Source: JBCCQH01 sp039024435 (GTDB lineage: Bacteria > Bacteroidota > Bacteroidia > J057 > JADKCL01). Taken from it: DNA of 39,591 bases. The stretch lies in contig JBCCQH010000068.1 of assembly GCA_039024435.1 (NCBI GenBank), positions 1 to 39,591 on the forward strand, written 5' to 3'. Shown piece after piece: positions 24,249 to 32,768 of this stretch (position 1 is its first letter; each line of letters begins with the position of its first letter). The position numbers and the translations under genes are program-made. The notes beneath the pieces were generated by a model. That model had not been told where the DNA came from. It was given only the letters and a program-made list of their open reading frames with translations, and did no database searches.

Positions 24249-25475
24249 ATGAAGATTCGCCTCGCATTGGCCACTTTCCTGGCCGCTTTGTTGCTCCTCC
24301 CCTCCTGTGACAACCGCAATTCGCCCCTGCCGCAAGACGCCGATCCCCGCGGGACCATCGTCAGCACGCAACTGGTGAAGGAATGGACGGTAGATGAAGT
24401 GAACGATTTGATCCAGTCGGTCGATCCCTTTTTGCTGTTGTTTGTCCAGGGAAAGTACGAAGTGCGGCAGTACAACATCATCTACGAAACCGTTGACGTG
24501 CTGGGCGCGCCGACAATCGCCTCCGGTGCGGTATGCATTCCGGTGACGGACACGGCGGGAAAGGCATTCCCCATCGCTTGTTATTCGCATGGCACCACGC
24601 TCCGCAAGGAAAGCGTTGCCACCCGAGGTGGGGGCCAAATCGAACTCGGCGTCATTTTCGCTTCGGAAGGCTACATCGGGGCGTTGCCGGACTTCTTGGG
24701 GCTCGGTGACGGCCCGGGCTTGCACCCTTATATCCACGCGAATTCAGAGGCGACGGCCGTGGCGGATATGCTCCGAGCTACACGAGACATCGTTGCGACG
24801 GAAGACCGCTCGGCCTGGAACGACCAGTTGTTCCTTTACGGGTATTCGCAAGGTGGGCACGCCACGATGGCCGCCCATCGCTATATTCAAACCAATCTCC
24901 GCGACGAATTCACGGTGACGGCTTCGGCGCCCATGTCCGGGCCTTACGATGTTTCCGGCGTGCAAGAGGAAGTTTTGGTGAGTTTTGATCCGTATCCCAC
25001 GCCGGGCTACATGCCGTACATCCTTTACAGCTACAATCTGGCCTACAACATCGTGCCCGACGTGACGGCGCTGTTGAAGCCGCCTTACGATTCGATTGTG
25101 CCTCCGTTCATGGACGGTTCCCGCAGCATCGGGGATCTGAACGATGTCTCAAATCCGGTTCCCCGGCTCATGGTCCTCGATTCGGTGATGAACGCTTACG
25201 AGAATGACCCCAATCATCCGCTGAAGCTGGCGCTGCGCCGCAACGATCTCTGGGATTGGGTGCCGCAGACTCCGGTGCGGATGTACTACTGTACGGCCGA
25301 CGATCAGGTTTCCTACCAAAATGCGCTGGTCGCCTACGACCGCTTCCTGCAAAATGGTGCTTCGCCCGACATCGTTTCCCTGGAAGAACCCGATCCCAAT
25401 GCGAATCACAACGACTGCGCCCAACCCTGTTTCCTCGCCGCCAAAGTTTGGTTTGATAGTTTACGCGCCCTATGA
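24249..25475 (+). CDS. Lipoprotein alpha/beta hydrolase (secretory lipase-like)
   Basis: The 408-residue protein begins with a lipoprotein signal (MKIRLALATFLAALLLLPSC; Cys20). The hydrolase domain resembles the LIP/prolyl-oligopeptidase-like secretory lipase group: PIACYSHGTTLRKESVA (oxyanion region), YIGALPDFLGLGDGPGLHPY, and the nucleophile elbow GYSQGGHATMAAH with Ser200. A late acid residue lies in CTADDQVSYQNA and a probable catalytic His in PDPNANHNDCAQPC. It probably hydrolyses an ester at the cell surface or in the periplasm; several extra cysteines near the C-terminus may form a disulfide. It is free-standing between ruvB and queG on the same strand. The substrate class (lipid, polyester or peptide) is uncertain. 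Confidence 0.82.
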   Translation: MKIRLALATFLAALLLLPSCDNRNSPLPQDADPRGTIVSTQLVKEWTVDEVNDLIQSVDPFLLLFVQGKYEVRQYNIIYETVDVLGAPTIASGAVCIPVTDTAGKAFPIACYSHGTTLRKESVATRGGGQIELGVIFASEGYIGALPDFLGLGDGPGLHPYIHANSEATAVADMLRATRDIVATEDRSAWNDQLFLYGYSQGGHATMAAHRYIQTNLRDEFTVTASAPMSGPYDVSGVQEEVLVSFDPYPTPGYMPYILYSYNLAYNIVPDVTALLKPPYDSIVPPFMDGSRSIGDLNDVSNPVPRLMVLDSVMNAYENDPNHPLKLALRRNDLWDWVPQTPVRMYYCTADDQVSYQNALVAYDRFLQNGASPDIVSLEEPDPNANHNDCAQPCFLAAKVWFDSLRAL

Positions 25476-25544
25476 TTCCTGATTTCCGATTGAGCTTCAC
25501 CAGCGAAACAGTTTATCAGAAACCGGAAATCCCTAAATTGTAAC

Positions 25545-26477
25545 GTGAAGGCAGAACTGACACATCGGATCAAGGAGCGGGCCCGGGAAATGGGGTTTGA
25601 CTTGGTGGGGATCGCGCAAGCGGGGTTCCTGGAGCAGGAAGCGCGGGATCTGGAAGAATGGCTACGGCGGGGACTGCACGGCAAAATGGCCTGGATGGAA
25701 GGGTATTTTGACAAGCGGGTGGATCCCCGTCTCTTGGTGGAGGGCGCAAAATCGATCATCAGTGTATTGCTGAATTACTTTCCGGAACCAGAGCATGGGC
25801 AACCGGACGATGCGCCCAAAATCTCGCGCTACGCCTGGGGCGAGGACTACCACAAAGTGATCAAGCGGAAGCTTTACCGCGTGCTGGAATTCATCCAGGA
25901 GGAGGTCGGCGAGGTCAATGCCCGGGTGTTTACCGATTCGGCTCCAGTCATGGACAAAGCCTGGGCGAAACGTGCCGGTTTGGGGTGGATTGGCAAAAAT
26001 ACCAATCTGATTCATCCTAAGATGGGGTCTTGGTACTTTATCGGGGAGATCATCGTTGATCTGGAACTGGACTATGACACCCCGATGAAGGACTACTGCG
26101 GGACGTGTACGCGCTGTCTGGACGCCTGTCCGACGGATGCCCTGGAACCCTACCGGATCGACGCGACCCGTTGCATCTCCTACTTGACGATCGAGTTGCG
26201 AGAAAATATGCCGGCCGAGCTGCGGGGCGCCACCGACGGCTGGGCCTACGGCTGTGACGTGTGCCAGGAGGTGTGTCCCTGGAACTCATTTTCGATACCG
26301 GCTCATTCCGAAGATTTTACCCCGATGCCGCACGTGCTCGAATTTTCCCGCCGGGACTGGGAAGCGATAACGGAAAAACAGTTTAAGAAATTGGTCAAGA
26401 AAAGCGCCATGTCCCGCATCAAGTGGGTCAAATGGCAAGACAACCTGGATGAGGGTGAAAACGAAGAATCGCGGTAA
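25545..26477 (+). CDS. queG: Epoxyqueuosine reductase
   Basis: QueG performs the last step of queuosine synthesis in tRNA (epoxyqueuosine to queuosine), using cobalamin and two [4Fe-4S] clusters. The 310-residue protein has the N-terminal cobalamin-binding region (FDLVGIAQAG, HGKMAWMEGYFDKRVDPRLL, ISRYAWGEDYHKVIK, FTDSAPVMDKAWAKRAGLGW). Its ferredoxin motifs are CGTCTRCLDACPTDAL (from Cys185) and CDVCQEVCPWN (from Cys237). The start is GTG at 25545; no ATG precedes the conserved MGFDLVGIA segment, making GTG the only sensible choice. MITE copy 2 lies 31 bp downstream. Confidence 0.95.
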   Translation: MKAELTHRIKERAREMGFDLVGIAQAGFLEQEARDLEEWLRRGLHGKMAWMEGYFDKRVDPRLLVEGAKSIISVLLNYFPEPEHGQPDDAPKISRYAWGEDYHKVIKRKLYRVLEFIQEEVGEVNARVFTDSAPVMDKAWAKRAGLGWIGKNTNLIHPKMGSWYFIGEIIVDLELDYDTPMKDYCGTCTRCLDACPTDALEPYRIDATRCISYLTIELRENMPAELRGATDGWAYGCDVCQEVCPWNSFSIPAHSEDFTPMPHVLEFSRRDWEAITEKQFKKLVKKSAMSRIKWVKWQDNLDEGENEESR

Positions 26478-26508
26478 TGCCTTGGCCCAATGATCCCCAA
26501 TAACCTGA

Positions 26509-26650
26509 GAGGCTGTTTAAATTTAATCCGGTGACTTTGCTATGGCATCTTTTTCCGCCTCTCTTCCGCTATTTTCTCGCCCATAGCTCTGACTTTGGAC
26601 TCCAAAATGAGCTTCGATGACAATTTCACAAGCCAATTTTAAACCGCCTC
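26509..26650 (+). mobile_element. MITE-like element, copy 2 (142 bp, internally shortened)
   Basis: The ends are GAGGCTGTTTAAATTTAAT and AATTTTAAACCGCCTC, and the direct flanks are TGA on both sides (26506-26508 and 26651-26653), a 3 bp target duplication of TNA type. Relative to the other copies about 20 bp are missing near the right end (the AAAAAATCTGCG segment). It has the same orientation as copies 1 and 4. Confidence 0.88.
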
Positions 26651-26693
26651 TGAGACTACGGATACCGAAGGGGGGCAAATCTCCCGAAGCAAA

Positions 26694-28382
26694 TCAGTGA
26701 ATGATCAGCTTGCCCGTCTGGGCCTGGCCGTTGAACTCCACGCGGTAAAGATACATCCCGGCGGGTACTCCGAAAAGAGTTCCGGTTAGCGTGTGCATTC
26801 CACCAGACAGGCGACGCTCTGCTCCCAAAACGCGCACCGTACGTCCCTGCAGGTCCAGCAAAGTCGCCCGCACCCTAGCCGGCCTCTCCAGGGAAAACTG
26901 CAAGCTAAACTCGTCCCGCGCAGGGTTCGGATAGGCAATCAATTCGCCCAACTCCGTGATGTACTCCGGAGCTGCACTCACAGCACCGTCGGACCGGACC
27001 CGAAGCAGGAACAGATCCTCGGATCCATTCGAAACCAAACTTGCCTGGCTGAAAGTCGCCGTCGCGTTAAAGGTGCCCAACACATAGGCAAATCCGTTGG
27101 GTTCGTGAGAAACGGCTACCCCGGCGTCCAGGCTATTGCCGCCCCCGCTGCGCAGCCAATTGTAGGCTCCCTGAGGTGATACAGAAAGGAGATAGGCTTC
27201 CTGGTCGACCGAATCAATTCCGGTGGCCGAGAGATTGGCCAGGGTCAAGCTGCCCTGGAAATAGCCGACGACCAATAAATCACCGGTGACCGGATTCAAT
27301 TCGAGGTCACGGATTCCGTCAAAGCCTTGATCACCAATATTTTGGGCCCAGGCGACATTGCCGCTGAGGTCCATTTTGATCACAAATCCATCCAGTTCGC
27401 CATTGCTGGCGAGCGTGCCGCCGGGATAGCTCAGGGTATCCGAAAAGGTGCCGGCCACGTAGATGTTGCCACTGGCATCGGTTTCCATCGCCCCGATGAT
27501 TTCGGTGCCGGGACCCCCGATTTGCTTCACCCAGCTCAAGGCGAGGGTGTCGTCATAATAGGCAACGAAGGCGTCGTCGTTGAAGTCAGTGACGAGAAAA
27601 ACCGTGCTGTCTTTGAAGTAACAAGTGTCCTGGAACACGCCGGCTAAGATGTAGTTTGAATCGTTGACGATTTCGACTTCTTGGGCCCGGTCAATGAATG
27701 CGCCCCCGCCGTGCTGCCCGGTGAAATCACCCGCGGTGTCGTACACCATCAGCATGATTTCGTCGTAGCCTTTGCCCCGGACGTCGATCCACTGGTTGTA
27801 GGTCCGGAACATTCCGGCAAAGATCACGAAACCGCGATCATCAATTTCTACGTCATAAGCGTTTTCGGAACCAAACCAGCCGTCGGCCACGACGTTGACC
27901 TGGTTGCCGTTCGGGTCTACCCGGAGGATAAAAATATCGTAAGTCTGAGCGTAAGGCCCATACCAAAGGGTATCCAGCGAGAAAATGGTATCGTTGGTGA
28001 AAATGGTCGAATCCTGGTACTCGCCCACCATGACCACGTTACCGGCAGGATCAAACCCCAGCGAATGGGAAAATTCATTTTCGAACCAGCCGTAGCCCCG
28101 CGCCCAGGCAACTTGCCCGCTAGCGTCGTATTTCGCGAGAAAAACATCGGTGGCTCCGGCGGCGGCAAGGGAGACGCCACTCCCGAAGTCTAGCGTGTCG
28201 CGAAAATTGCCACAGACATATACATTGCCCGCTGCATCCGCCAATACATCTTCGGCGTAGTCCTGCAATGGCCCCCCAATGCTGGTCGCCCAGGTGCCGG
28301 GTTGAGCATTGAGTACAATGGGTGTAAAGAGAGCAATGATCAGCGCAGCAAGCAGGTTGAATTTCTTCCGTCCTTCGATCAT
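26694..28382 (-). CDS. Secreted beta-propeller (SBBP-type) protein with T9SS sorting tail
   Basis: The 562-residue protein has a signal peptide (about 1-27, ending VLNAQ) and a long run of about 50-residue repeats. Each has the form D.AGNVYV.G.F.DT(L)DF....L...G..D.F.AKYD.SG.V.WA, seen for example at about 44-95 (DAAGNVYVCGNFRDTLDFGS), 280-330 (DASGNIYVAGTFSDTLSYPG) and 345-400. This is the SBBP/beta-propeller pattern. From about residue 480 a T9SS type A tail follows: YPNPARDEFSLQF, ATLLDLQGRTVRVL, AGMYLYRVEFNGQ. It is exported and displayed on or released from the cell surface, with an adhesive or carbohydrate-binding role likely. A promoter lies inside the end of cdd, so it may be expressed alone. 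Confidence 0.87.
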   Translation of the reverse strand: MIEGRKKFNLLAALIIALFTPIVLNAQPGTWATSIGGPLQDYAEDVLADAAGNVYVCGNFRDTLDFGSGVSLAAAGATDVFLAKYDASGQVAWARGYGWFENEFSHSLGFDPAGNVVMVGEYQDSTIFTNDTIFSLDTLWYGPYAQTYDIFILRVDPNGNQVNVVADGWFGSENAYDVEIDDRGFVIFAGMFRTYNQWIDVRGKGYDEIMLMVYDTAGDFTGQHGGGAFIDRAQEVEIVNDSNYILAGVFQDTCYFKDSTVFLVTDFNDDAFVAYYDDTLALSWVKQIGGPGTEIIGAMETDASGNIYVAGTFSDTLSYPGGTLASNGELDGFVIKMDLSGNVAWAQNIGDQGFDGIRDLELNPVTGDLLVVGYFQGSLTLANLSATGIDSVDQEAYLLSVSPQGAYNWLRSGGGNSLDAGVAVSHEPNGFAYVLGTFNATATFSQASLVSNGSEDLFLLRVRSDGAVSAAPEYITELGELIAYPNPARDEFSLQFSLERPARVRATLLDLQGRTVRVLGAERRLSGGMHTLTGTLFGVPAGMYLYRVEFNGQAQTGKLIIH

Positions 28383-28405
28383 TATTTGATAGTTACCACT
28401 TACAC

Positions 28406-28436
28406 TAAATATAGGGCATCAGAACGCAATATCAAA
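28406..28436 (-). promoter_or_regulatory. Promoter of the propeller/T9SS gene, partly inside cdd
   Basis: On the reverse strand TTTG (28433-28436) is followed after 19 bp by TATATTTA (28406-28413), one mismatch from TAnnTTTG. The -33 box lies within the last codons of cdd. The leader is about 17 nt. Confidence 0.5.
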
Positions 28437-28904
28437 ACCGAAGGGAAGTAGGCATTTGGCTATACCTTTCATCTTCAGCACCTTGCCTTCTTTCCCCTGC
28501 ATCAATACTACAATGTCCTGGCCGACAATTCGTTCGTATTCCAGCATGACTTGCCGGCAGGCTCCGCAGGGAGTTACCGGCTGATCGATCACTTTTTCCA
28601 GGCTATTTGCCCGGATGGCCATTTTGCGCAACCCCGGAATTTTATTGTGGGCGCCCGCATAGAACAATGCGTTTCGTTCGGCGCACAAGCCCGACGGAAA
28701 CGCCGCATTTTCTTGGTTGTTCCCCCGGATAATTTCACCATCGGCCATTTGCAGGGCGCACCCCACTTGAAATTTAGAGTAAGGGACGTAGGCCGATTCA
28801 CTGATTTCCAACGCTTTTCTCAGCAGTGACCGCTCGTCTTCGGGCAATTCGTGCGCTTCAAGCAGTTGAAAATTGATATGTATAGAATCGTCCATCCGGA
28901 GCAT
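28419..28904 (-). CDS. cdd: Cytidine deaminase
   Basis: Zn-dependent hydrolytic deamination of (deoxy)cytidine to (deoxy)uridine in pyrimidine salvage. The 161-residue protein shows AYVPYSKFQVGCAL, GNNQENAAFPSGLCAERNAL (Cys74, proton-shuttling Glu76) and TPCGACRQVMLEY (Cys113, Cys116), the three zinc ligands of the tetrameric small Cdd type. It begins 3 bp after the hslU stop; an internal ATG nine bases later (MDDSIHINF) is an equally good start. Position after hslU suggests one transcript, though the functions are unrelated. A nucleoside importer (nupC) occurs elsewhere in the window. Confidence 0.94.
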   Translation of the reverse strand: MLRMDDSIHINFQLLEAHELPEDERSLLRKALEISESAYVPYSKFQVGCALQMADGEIIRGNNQENAAFPSGLCAERNALFYAGAHNKIPGLRKMAIRANSLEKVIDQPVTPCGACRQVMLEYERIVGQDIVVLMQGKEGKVLKMKGIAKCLLPFGFDIAF

Positions 28905-28907
28905 CCA

Positions 28908-30272
28908 TCAAAGGATGTAGTGGCTGAGGTCTTTGGTCCGGACGATGCCGGTGAGGCGCTCCTGCACGAATTCCTCGTCAATGGTGAAATGATTCTGGGT
29001 ATTGACATCCGGCACTTCAAACAGGATTTCGTTCAGGAGATTGCTCATAATGGTGTGCAAGCGGCGCGCTCCGATGTTTTCGATGTCCTGATTGACTTCG
29101 AAAGCTGTGGAGGCAATCGCGTCGATGGCGGCATCGGTAAATTCCAGCGTCACATTTTCTGATTCCAGCATTGCCTGGTATTGCTTTGTCAAGGCATTGC
29201 GCGGCTGTTTGAGGATCTTAACGAAGTCATCCTGGGTCAGGGAGTTCAGTTCGACCCGAATCGGAAATCGGCCCTGCAACTCCGGAATCAGGTCGCTCGG
29301 TTTAGCCACGTGAAAGGCACCCGCCGCGATGAACAGGACATGATCCGTCTTGACCACGCCGTGCTTGGTGTTCACGGTACTGCCCTCGACGATGGGCAGC
29401 AAATCGCGTTGCACCCCCTCACGGGAGACATCCGGGCCACTGCGCTGACTGGCATTCGCGGCGATTTTATCGATTTCATCCAGGAAGATGATGCCGCTGT
29501 TGCCCGCCCGTTCCAAGGCTTCCCGGGTTACCGAATCCATGTCGATGAGCTTTTGCGCCTCTTCTTCGGTCAAATACTCGCGGGCGTCCTCGACGGTCAT
29601 CGTGCGCCGCTTGGTCCGCCGGGGCATCATATCGCTGATGAGGTTTTGCAATCCGTCAATGCCCTCCATCCCACCGGGTCCCATGATGTGGACTTGATGG
29701 CCGGACTCGGCGACGTCCAGTTCGATTTTGCGGGCGTCTAAATCACCGTTGCGCAGTTTTTCCCGGAAGCGTTCCCGGGTGCGCTCGTTGCCTTCGGTCG
29801 CGGAGGCATCTTCCTCGCCCCCCTCGCCCTTGTGCAGGTCATTTGTGCGGGGCACTGCCGGAATCAAAATGTCCAAAATGCGCTCATTGGCATTTTCGGC
29901 AGCTTTGACCATGATTTCTTCCTTCTTCTCGGCCTTGACCAGGTTGACCGCCTGCTCGACCAGGTCCCGGATCATGCTCTCGACATCCCGACCGACGTAT
30001 CCGACTTCGGTAAATTTAGAGGCTTCAACCTTGACAAAGGGGGCATCGGCGAGTTTGGCCAAGCGCCGAGCGATTTCGGTCTTGCCCACTCCCGTAGGTC
30101 CAATCATCATGATATTGTTGGGGATGATTTCTTTTCTGATGTCCTCAGCGGCGTTCAAACGGCGCCACCGATTCCGCAATGCAATCGCCACCGATTTCTT
30201 GGCATCGGTCTGCCCGATAATGTACTTATCCAGCTCTTCTACGATCTTGCTCGGCGTGAGGTAGGCATTCAT
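28908..30272 (-). CDS. hslU: HslU, ATPase/unfoldase subunit of the HslUV protease
   Basis: The 454-residue AAA+ protein has the HslU start (LTPSKIVEELDKYIIGQTDA), Walker A GPTGVGKTE (Lys64), YVGRDVESMIRDLVEQAV before the intermediate (I) domain (about 110-240, with an acidic insert EGGEEDASATEGNE). Walker B is GIIFLDEIDKIA, and GPDVSREGVQRDLLPIVEGS follows. The C-terminus is LSHYIL, whose last residues dock into the HslV peptidase. It needs HslV for proteolysis, but no hslV is adjacent: upstream lies a methyltransferase and downstream cdd. A -7 box TATCTTTG precedes it. Confidence 0.96.
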   Translation of the reverse strand: MNAYLTPSKIVEELDKYIIGQTDAKKSVAIALRNRWRRLNAAEDIRKEIIPNNIMMIGPTGVGKTEIARRLAKLADAPFVKVEASKFTEVGYVGRDVESMIRDLVEQAVNLVKAEKKEEIMVKAAENANERILDILIPAVPRTNDLHKGEGGEEDASATEGNERTRERFREKLRNGDLDARKIELDVAESGHQVHIMGPGGMEGIDGLQNLISDMMPRRTKRRTMTVEDAREYLTEEEAQKLIDMDSVTREALERAGNSGIIFLDEIDKIAANASQRSGPDVSREGVQRDLLPIVEGSTVNTKHGVVKTDHVLFIAAGAFHVAKPSDLIPELQGRFPIRVELNSLTQDDFVKILKQPRNALTKQYQAMLESENVTLEFTDAAIDAIASTAFEVNQDIENIGARRLHTIMSNLLNEILFEVPDVNTQNHFTIDEEFVQERLTGIVRTKDLSHYIL

Positions 30273-30298
30273 GCTAATTACGCGGGTTAAATGAGCGT

Positions 30299-30306
30299 CA
30301 AAGATA
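30299..30306 (-). promoter_or_regulatory. -7 promoter box for hslU
   Basis: On the reverse strand TATCTTTG matches TAnnTTTG exactly, 26 bp before the hslU ATG. The -33 position reads TATT/TTTT rather than TTTG, so it is a moderate promoter or one used by an alternative sigma factor. Confidence 0.5.
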
Positions 30307-30366
30307 AGGAATTGCCACCGATAAAAATAGACGCGGATCTGCGCTGGGTGGGAGTTCTACCCACAT

Positions 30367-31161
30367 TTACCAGGAAGAAAAGCGCAAGTAAAAATGCTGC
30401 TTGCGCTGGGGACGGCGAATAAAGGCAATTCCCAGAAAGTACAGATCCAGCGAAACGCTCACCTGGGGATGGGCGGCGATTTCGCGCCAGGCAGCTTGCA
30501 TTCCTTCCGACCAATTGATGTCGTCCAGGACCACGATGCTCCGATCCGCCATCCGGGGCAACAATTGGGTAAAATACGCCACGGTCGGCGCGTAGCGGTG
30601 ATTCCCGTCCAGCAATACGTAGTCAAATTGCAGATCCGGCGCTGGCGGTAAACGCTCCAATTGTGCGCTGAATTCACCAACCCGCAGATCCACTTCCAGC
30701 CCAAACCGGGCAAAGTGTTGCCGGGCGACTCCCGCCAAACTCGGGGCCCCTTCCAGGCTGATAAAACGGCTCTCCGGCACCGCACTGGCTTGGTAGAGAC
30801 CCGAGAAACCCAGATTGGTGCCGAATTCCAGGCACACCTCGGGCCGATAATGGGCACAAATCCGGTGCAACAATTCCCCTTCTTTGCGGCGTCGGGCCGA
30901 GGAGCGCACCACTTGGTCCATCCGTTTGGTCATGCGGGGATGCGCTTTGCCGCCGTATCCGGCCCCGTAATCCGCAATCTCCAATCGGGTTTGGCGATCC
31001 CGGCTGAGTTCGCGGCGCCGGGCTTCGATGCGGTCACCCCACTCGGAATTGCGGTGGGGCAGCACTTGGGTCACGAACTCGTAGACAAAAGGTGAATGCA
31101 CCCGGTAAGCGCCGCGGGCACGCCATTGGTGGGAAAGAAAACGAGCCGCCGGGAGGATCAT
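30367..31161 (-). CDS. Class I SAM-dependent methyltransferase (O-methyltransferase-like)
   Basis: The 264-residue cytosolic protein has an N-terminal helical region (RVHSPFVYEFVTQVL), then a Rossmann fold: VCLEFGTNLGFSGLYQA is motif I for SAM, RFISLEGAPSLAGVARQHF is motif II with its acidic ribose ligand, FDYVLLDGNHRYAPTVAYF is motif IV with a DG.H dyad, and SIVVLDDINWSEGM is motif V. This resembles the catechol-O-methyltransferase/Methyltransf_24 group, which often uses a divalent metal bound by the Asp residues of DG.H and DD. The substrate is unknown. The HSPF.YEF start is typical of a Bacteroidota subgroup. It lies upstream of hslU on the same strand with a 94 bp gap containing the hslU promoter. 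Confidence 0.85.
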   Translation of the reverse strand: MILPAARFLSHQWRARGAYRVHSPFVYEFVTQVLPHRNSEWGDRIEARRRELSRDRQTRLEIADYGAGYGGKAHPRMTKRMDQVVRSSARRRKEGELLHRICAHYRPEVCLEFGTNLGFSGLYQASAVPESRFISLEGAPSLAGVARQHFARFGLEVDLRVGEFSAQLERLPPAPDLQFDYVLLDGNHRYAPTVAYFTQLLPRMADRSIVVLDDINWSEGMQAAWREIAAHPQVSVSLDLYFLGIAFIRRPQRKQHFYLRFSSW

Positions 31162-31239
31162 AGTTCACGCAAAAGCCTTCGAAATCGCAGGTTGGGACTT
31201 CGAAGGCTTGAGTAAATGGCGGGGACACCGCCGGTGGTA

Positions 31240-32151
31240 TCAGTCGTAAGAATACTTGTAATCAAAGGTCATGCAGCCACAGCCGCCTACGCCTTGCGTG
31301 GATTTAATCCGGAAGGCGGCGTAGTGGGGAAGGTTCGGCAGTTTGAGAATGACCACGTCTCCCGGGCTAAGGGGATCGGTTTTGTTGCCGATGCGGTTGC
31401 TGGTCACAAACGCTTCCCACATCGTCTCGTAGTCCAATTCGTCAAAGTTGAATACGCTTTCGGTGGTGGTGACCAAGACAGAATCGGTCATGCTCCAGAT
31501 CGGAGAGGTCAAGATGTGGTCGATGGACGGCGGAATGCTACTCTCCCGGAGGTATTGATTGGCCGGGTTCGGCATGGTGATGTCGTTGCCAAACTGGCGG
31601 TTCAGCAGGTCGAAATTGTAATTTGTACCGGTGGTGATGCTAAAAAGCGTATCCCCGCTGTATTCCTGAATTTGGTATTGCGTGGTGTCATTGATGTCCG
31701 GGATCACGTTGATGCGGAACCGGGCCACCGCGCGCTTGCCTTTGTTATCGGTAGCGTAAGCGCGAATATCAATGGTCGTGTAGACTTGAATGGCTTGGGT
31801 CGGAACCGTGTAACTAATGGTCCGGACGGTGTTGGTTGTCGACAGAACCGCAAATTGTCCTTGGATCTGGGTTTCCGGAAGCACGTTGGTACCAGTGACG
31901 GAGGTCCATTCTTCGGTCGCTTCCCAAAGGGTCAACTGCTCATTGTCGTGAATTTCAAACGAGATGTTTACAGTTTCGCCCCGTTTCGCGAGGGCGTAAC
32001 CATTGTCGGGAGAAATGAGTGTGACGACTGGATCGCTGTCCACGGGGGCGGGATCGAGTTGTCCATCATCCTCGGGATCACAACCGGAAAGAAAAAGGAG
32101 GGCAACAAGTGCAAATGCAGAAAATAGTGCAGAAAGTCTGTGATGCATCAT
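31240..32151 (-). CDS. Lipoprotein with Ig-like beta-sandwich region, function unknown
   Basis: Using the ATG at 32149-32151 (MMHHRLSALFSAFALVALLF), a lipoprotein signal ends at LSGC (Cys24) and the protein has 303 residues. Residues about 45-150 look like a bacterial Ig/cadherin-type domain (DPVVTLISPDNGYALAKRGE, VNISFEIHDNEQLTLWEA, IDIRAYATDNKGKRAVARFR). Residues about 155-303 form an unassigned domain ending GVGGCGCMTFDYKYSYD, with a CGC pair close to the C-terminus. It is probably exported to the outer membrane. The longer frame (to 32178) puts nine residues before the signal and is less likely. Its neighbours are other lipoproteins on the same strand. Confidence 0.72.
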   Translation of the reverse strand: MMHHRLSALFSAFALVALLFLSGCDPEDDGQLDPAPVDSDPVVTLISPDNGYALAKRGETVNISFEIHDNEQLTLWEATEEWTSVTGTNVLPETQIQGQFAVLSTTNTVRTISYTVPTQAIQVYTTIDIRAYATDNKGKRAVARFRINVIPDINDTTQYQIQEYSGDTLFSITTGTNYNFDLLNRQFGNDITMPNPANQYLRESSIPPSIDHILTSPIWSMTDSVLVTTTESVFNFDELDYETMWEAFVTSNRIGNKTDPLSPGDVVILKLPNLPHYAAFRIKSTQGVGGCGCMTFDYKYSYD

Positions 32152-32267
32152 GAATCGTACTAACAATTGTACAGGCAATATACGCTTTTTTTAAATCCAT
32201 GGAAAAATTCCCACGTGGATAACCTGAATTTGTCCGTAAAAGCAGTCACTTAGCGGTTTCCGGGCGC

Positions 32268-32768
32268 TCAACGCCGAAACGCTGCCTGGCAGACTACCTC
32301 ATTGGATCCGCCGGGATCAATGCGGTATTCCAGGCTGATGATCTGAGCGGTGGTATCCAAACCGCCTGCCCCCTGAATCGTTTGCTGACCCAGTATTTGG
32401 TCAGGAATCGTGAACGATAATCCGTCAACCACGGCGCTCACCGGAATGTCTTGCTGGTTGAGATTGTCAATGGTGACCGCGTTCGGATCAGCCCCGGCAG
32501 TAATCGACACATTGTATACGGTCGAATTTTGCCGGCAGATGTCGCCTACCTCCCACTCGCCGAGTACCCGTAATCGGCTTTCCTGCGTGCAGTTCACTCC
32601 TTCGGCCCCCGCGTCACAGACACAATTGCCATCTACGCAACTGCCCATTAAGCAGGTGGCCGGGGTGCAGGTGTCTTCCGCACAGCCGCCGATCAGCAGT
32701 CCCAGAGCAACAAGTAGATTCCCGGCCCGGGCCCGGCATTTTTCAATGAAAAAGTGAAGGAACCTCAT
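32268..32768 (-). CDS. EGF-like lipoprotein, paralogue 3 of 3
   Basis: The 166-residue protein has a lipoprotein-type signal (ALGLLIGGC, Cys29), then a compact EGF-like module with six cysteines (34, 39, 44, 49, 51, 60: TCTPATCLMGSCVDGNCVC, then DAGAEGVNC). A domain of about 100 residues, probably a beta-barrel or sandwich, follows (LRVLGEWEVGDICRQNSTVY ... SFTIPDQILGQQTIQGAGGL ... ISLEYRIDPGGSNEVVCQAAF) with one late cysteine pair. It shares this full plan with the two genes upstream. Its ATG overlaps the stop of the previous gene (ATGA at 32765-32768), so they are co-translated. Surface protein-protein binding is the usual role of EGF modules; its partner is unknown. Confidence 0.78.
   Translation of the reverse strand: MRFLHFFIEKCRARAGNLLVALGLLIGGCAEDTCTPATCLMGSCVDGNCVCDAGAEGVNCTQESRLRVLGEWEVGDICRQNSTVYNVSITAGADPNAVTIDNLNQQDIPVSAVVDGLSFTIPDQILGQQTIQGAGGLDTTAQIISLEYRIDPGGSNEVVCQAAFRR

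Noticed and set aside
22909..24267. 452-codon reverse frame over ruvB
   Set aside because: Antisense shadow of a highly conserved gene.
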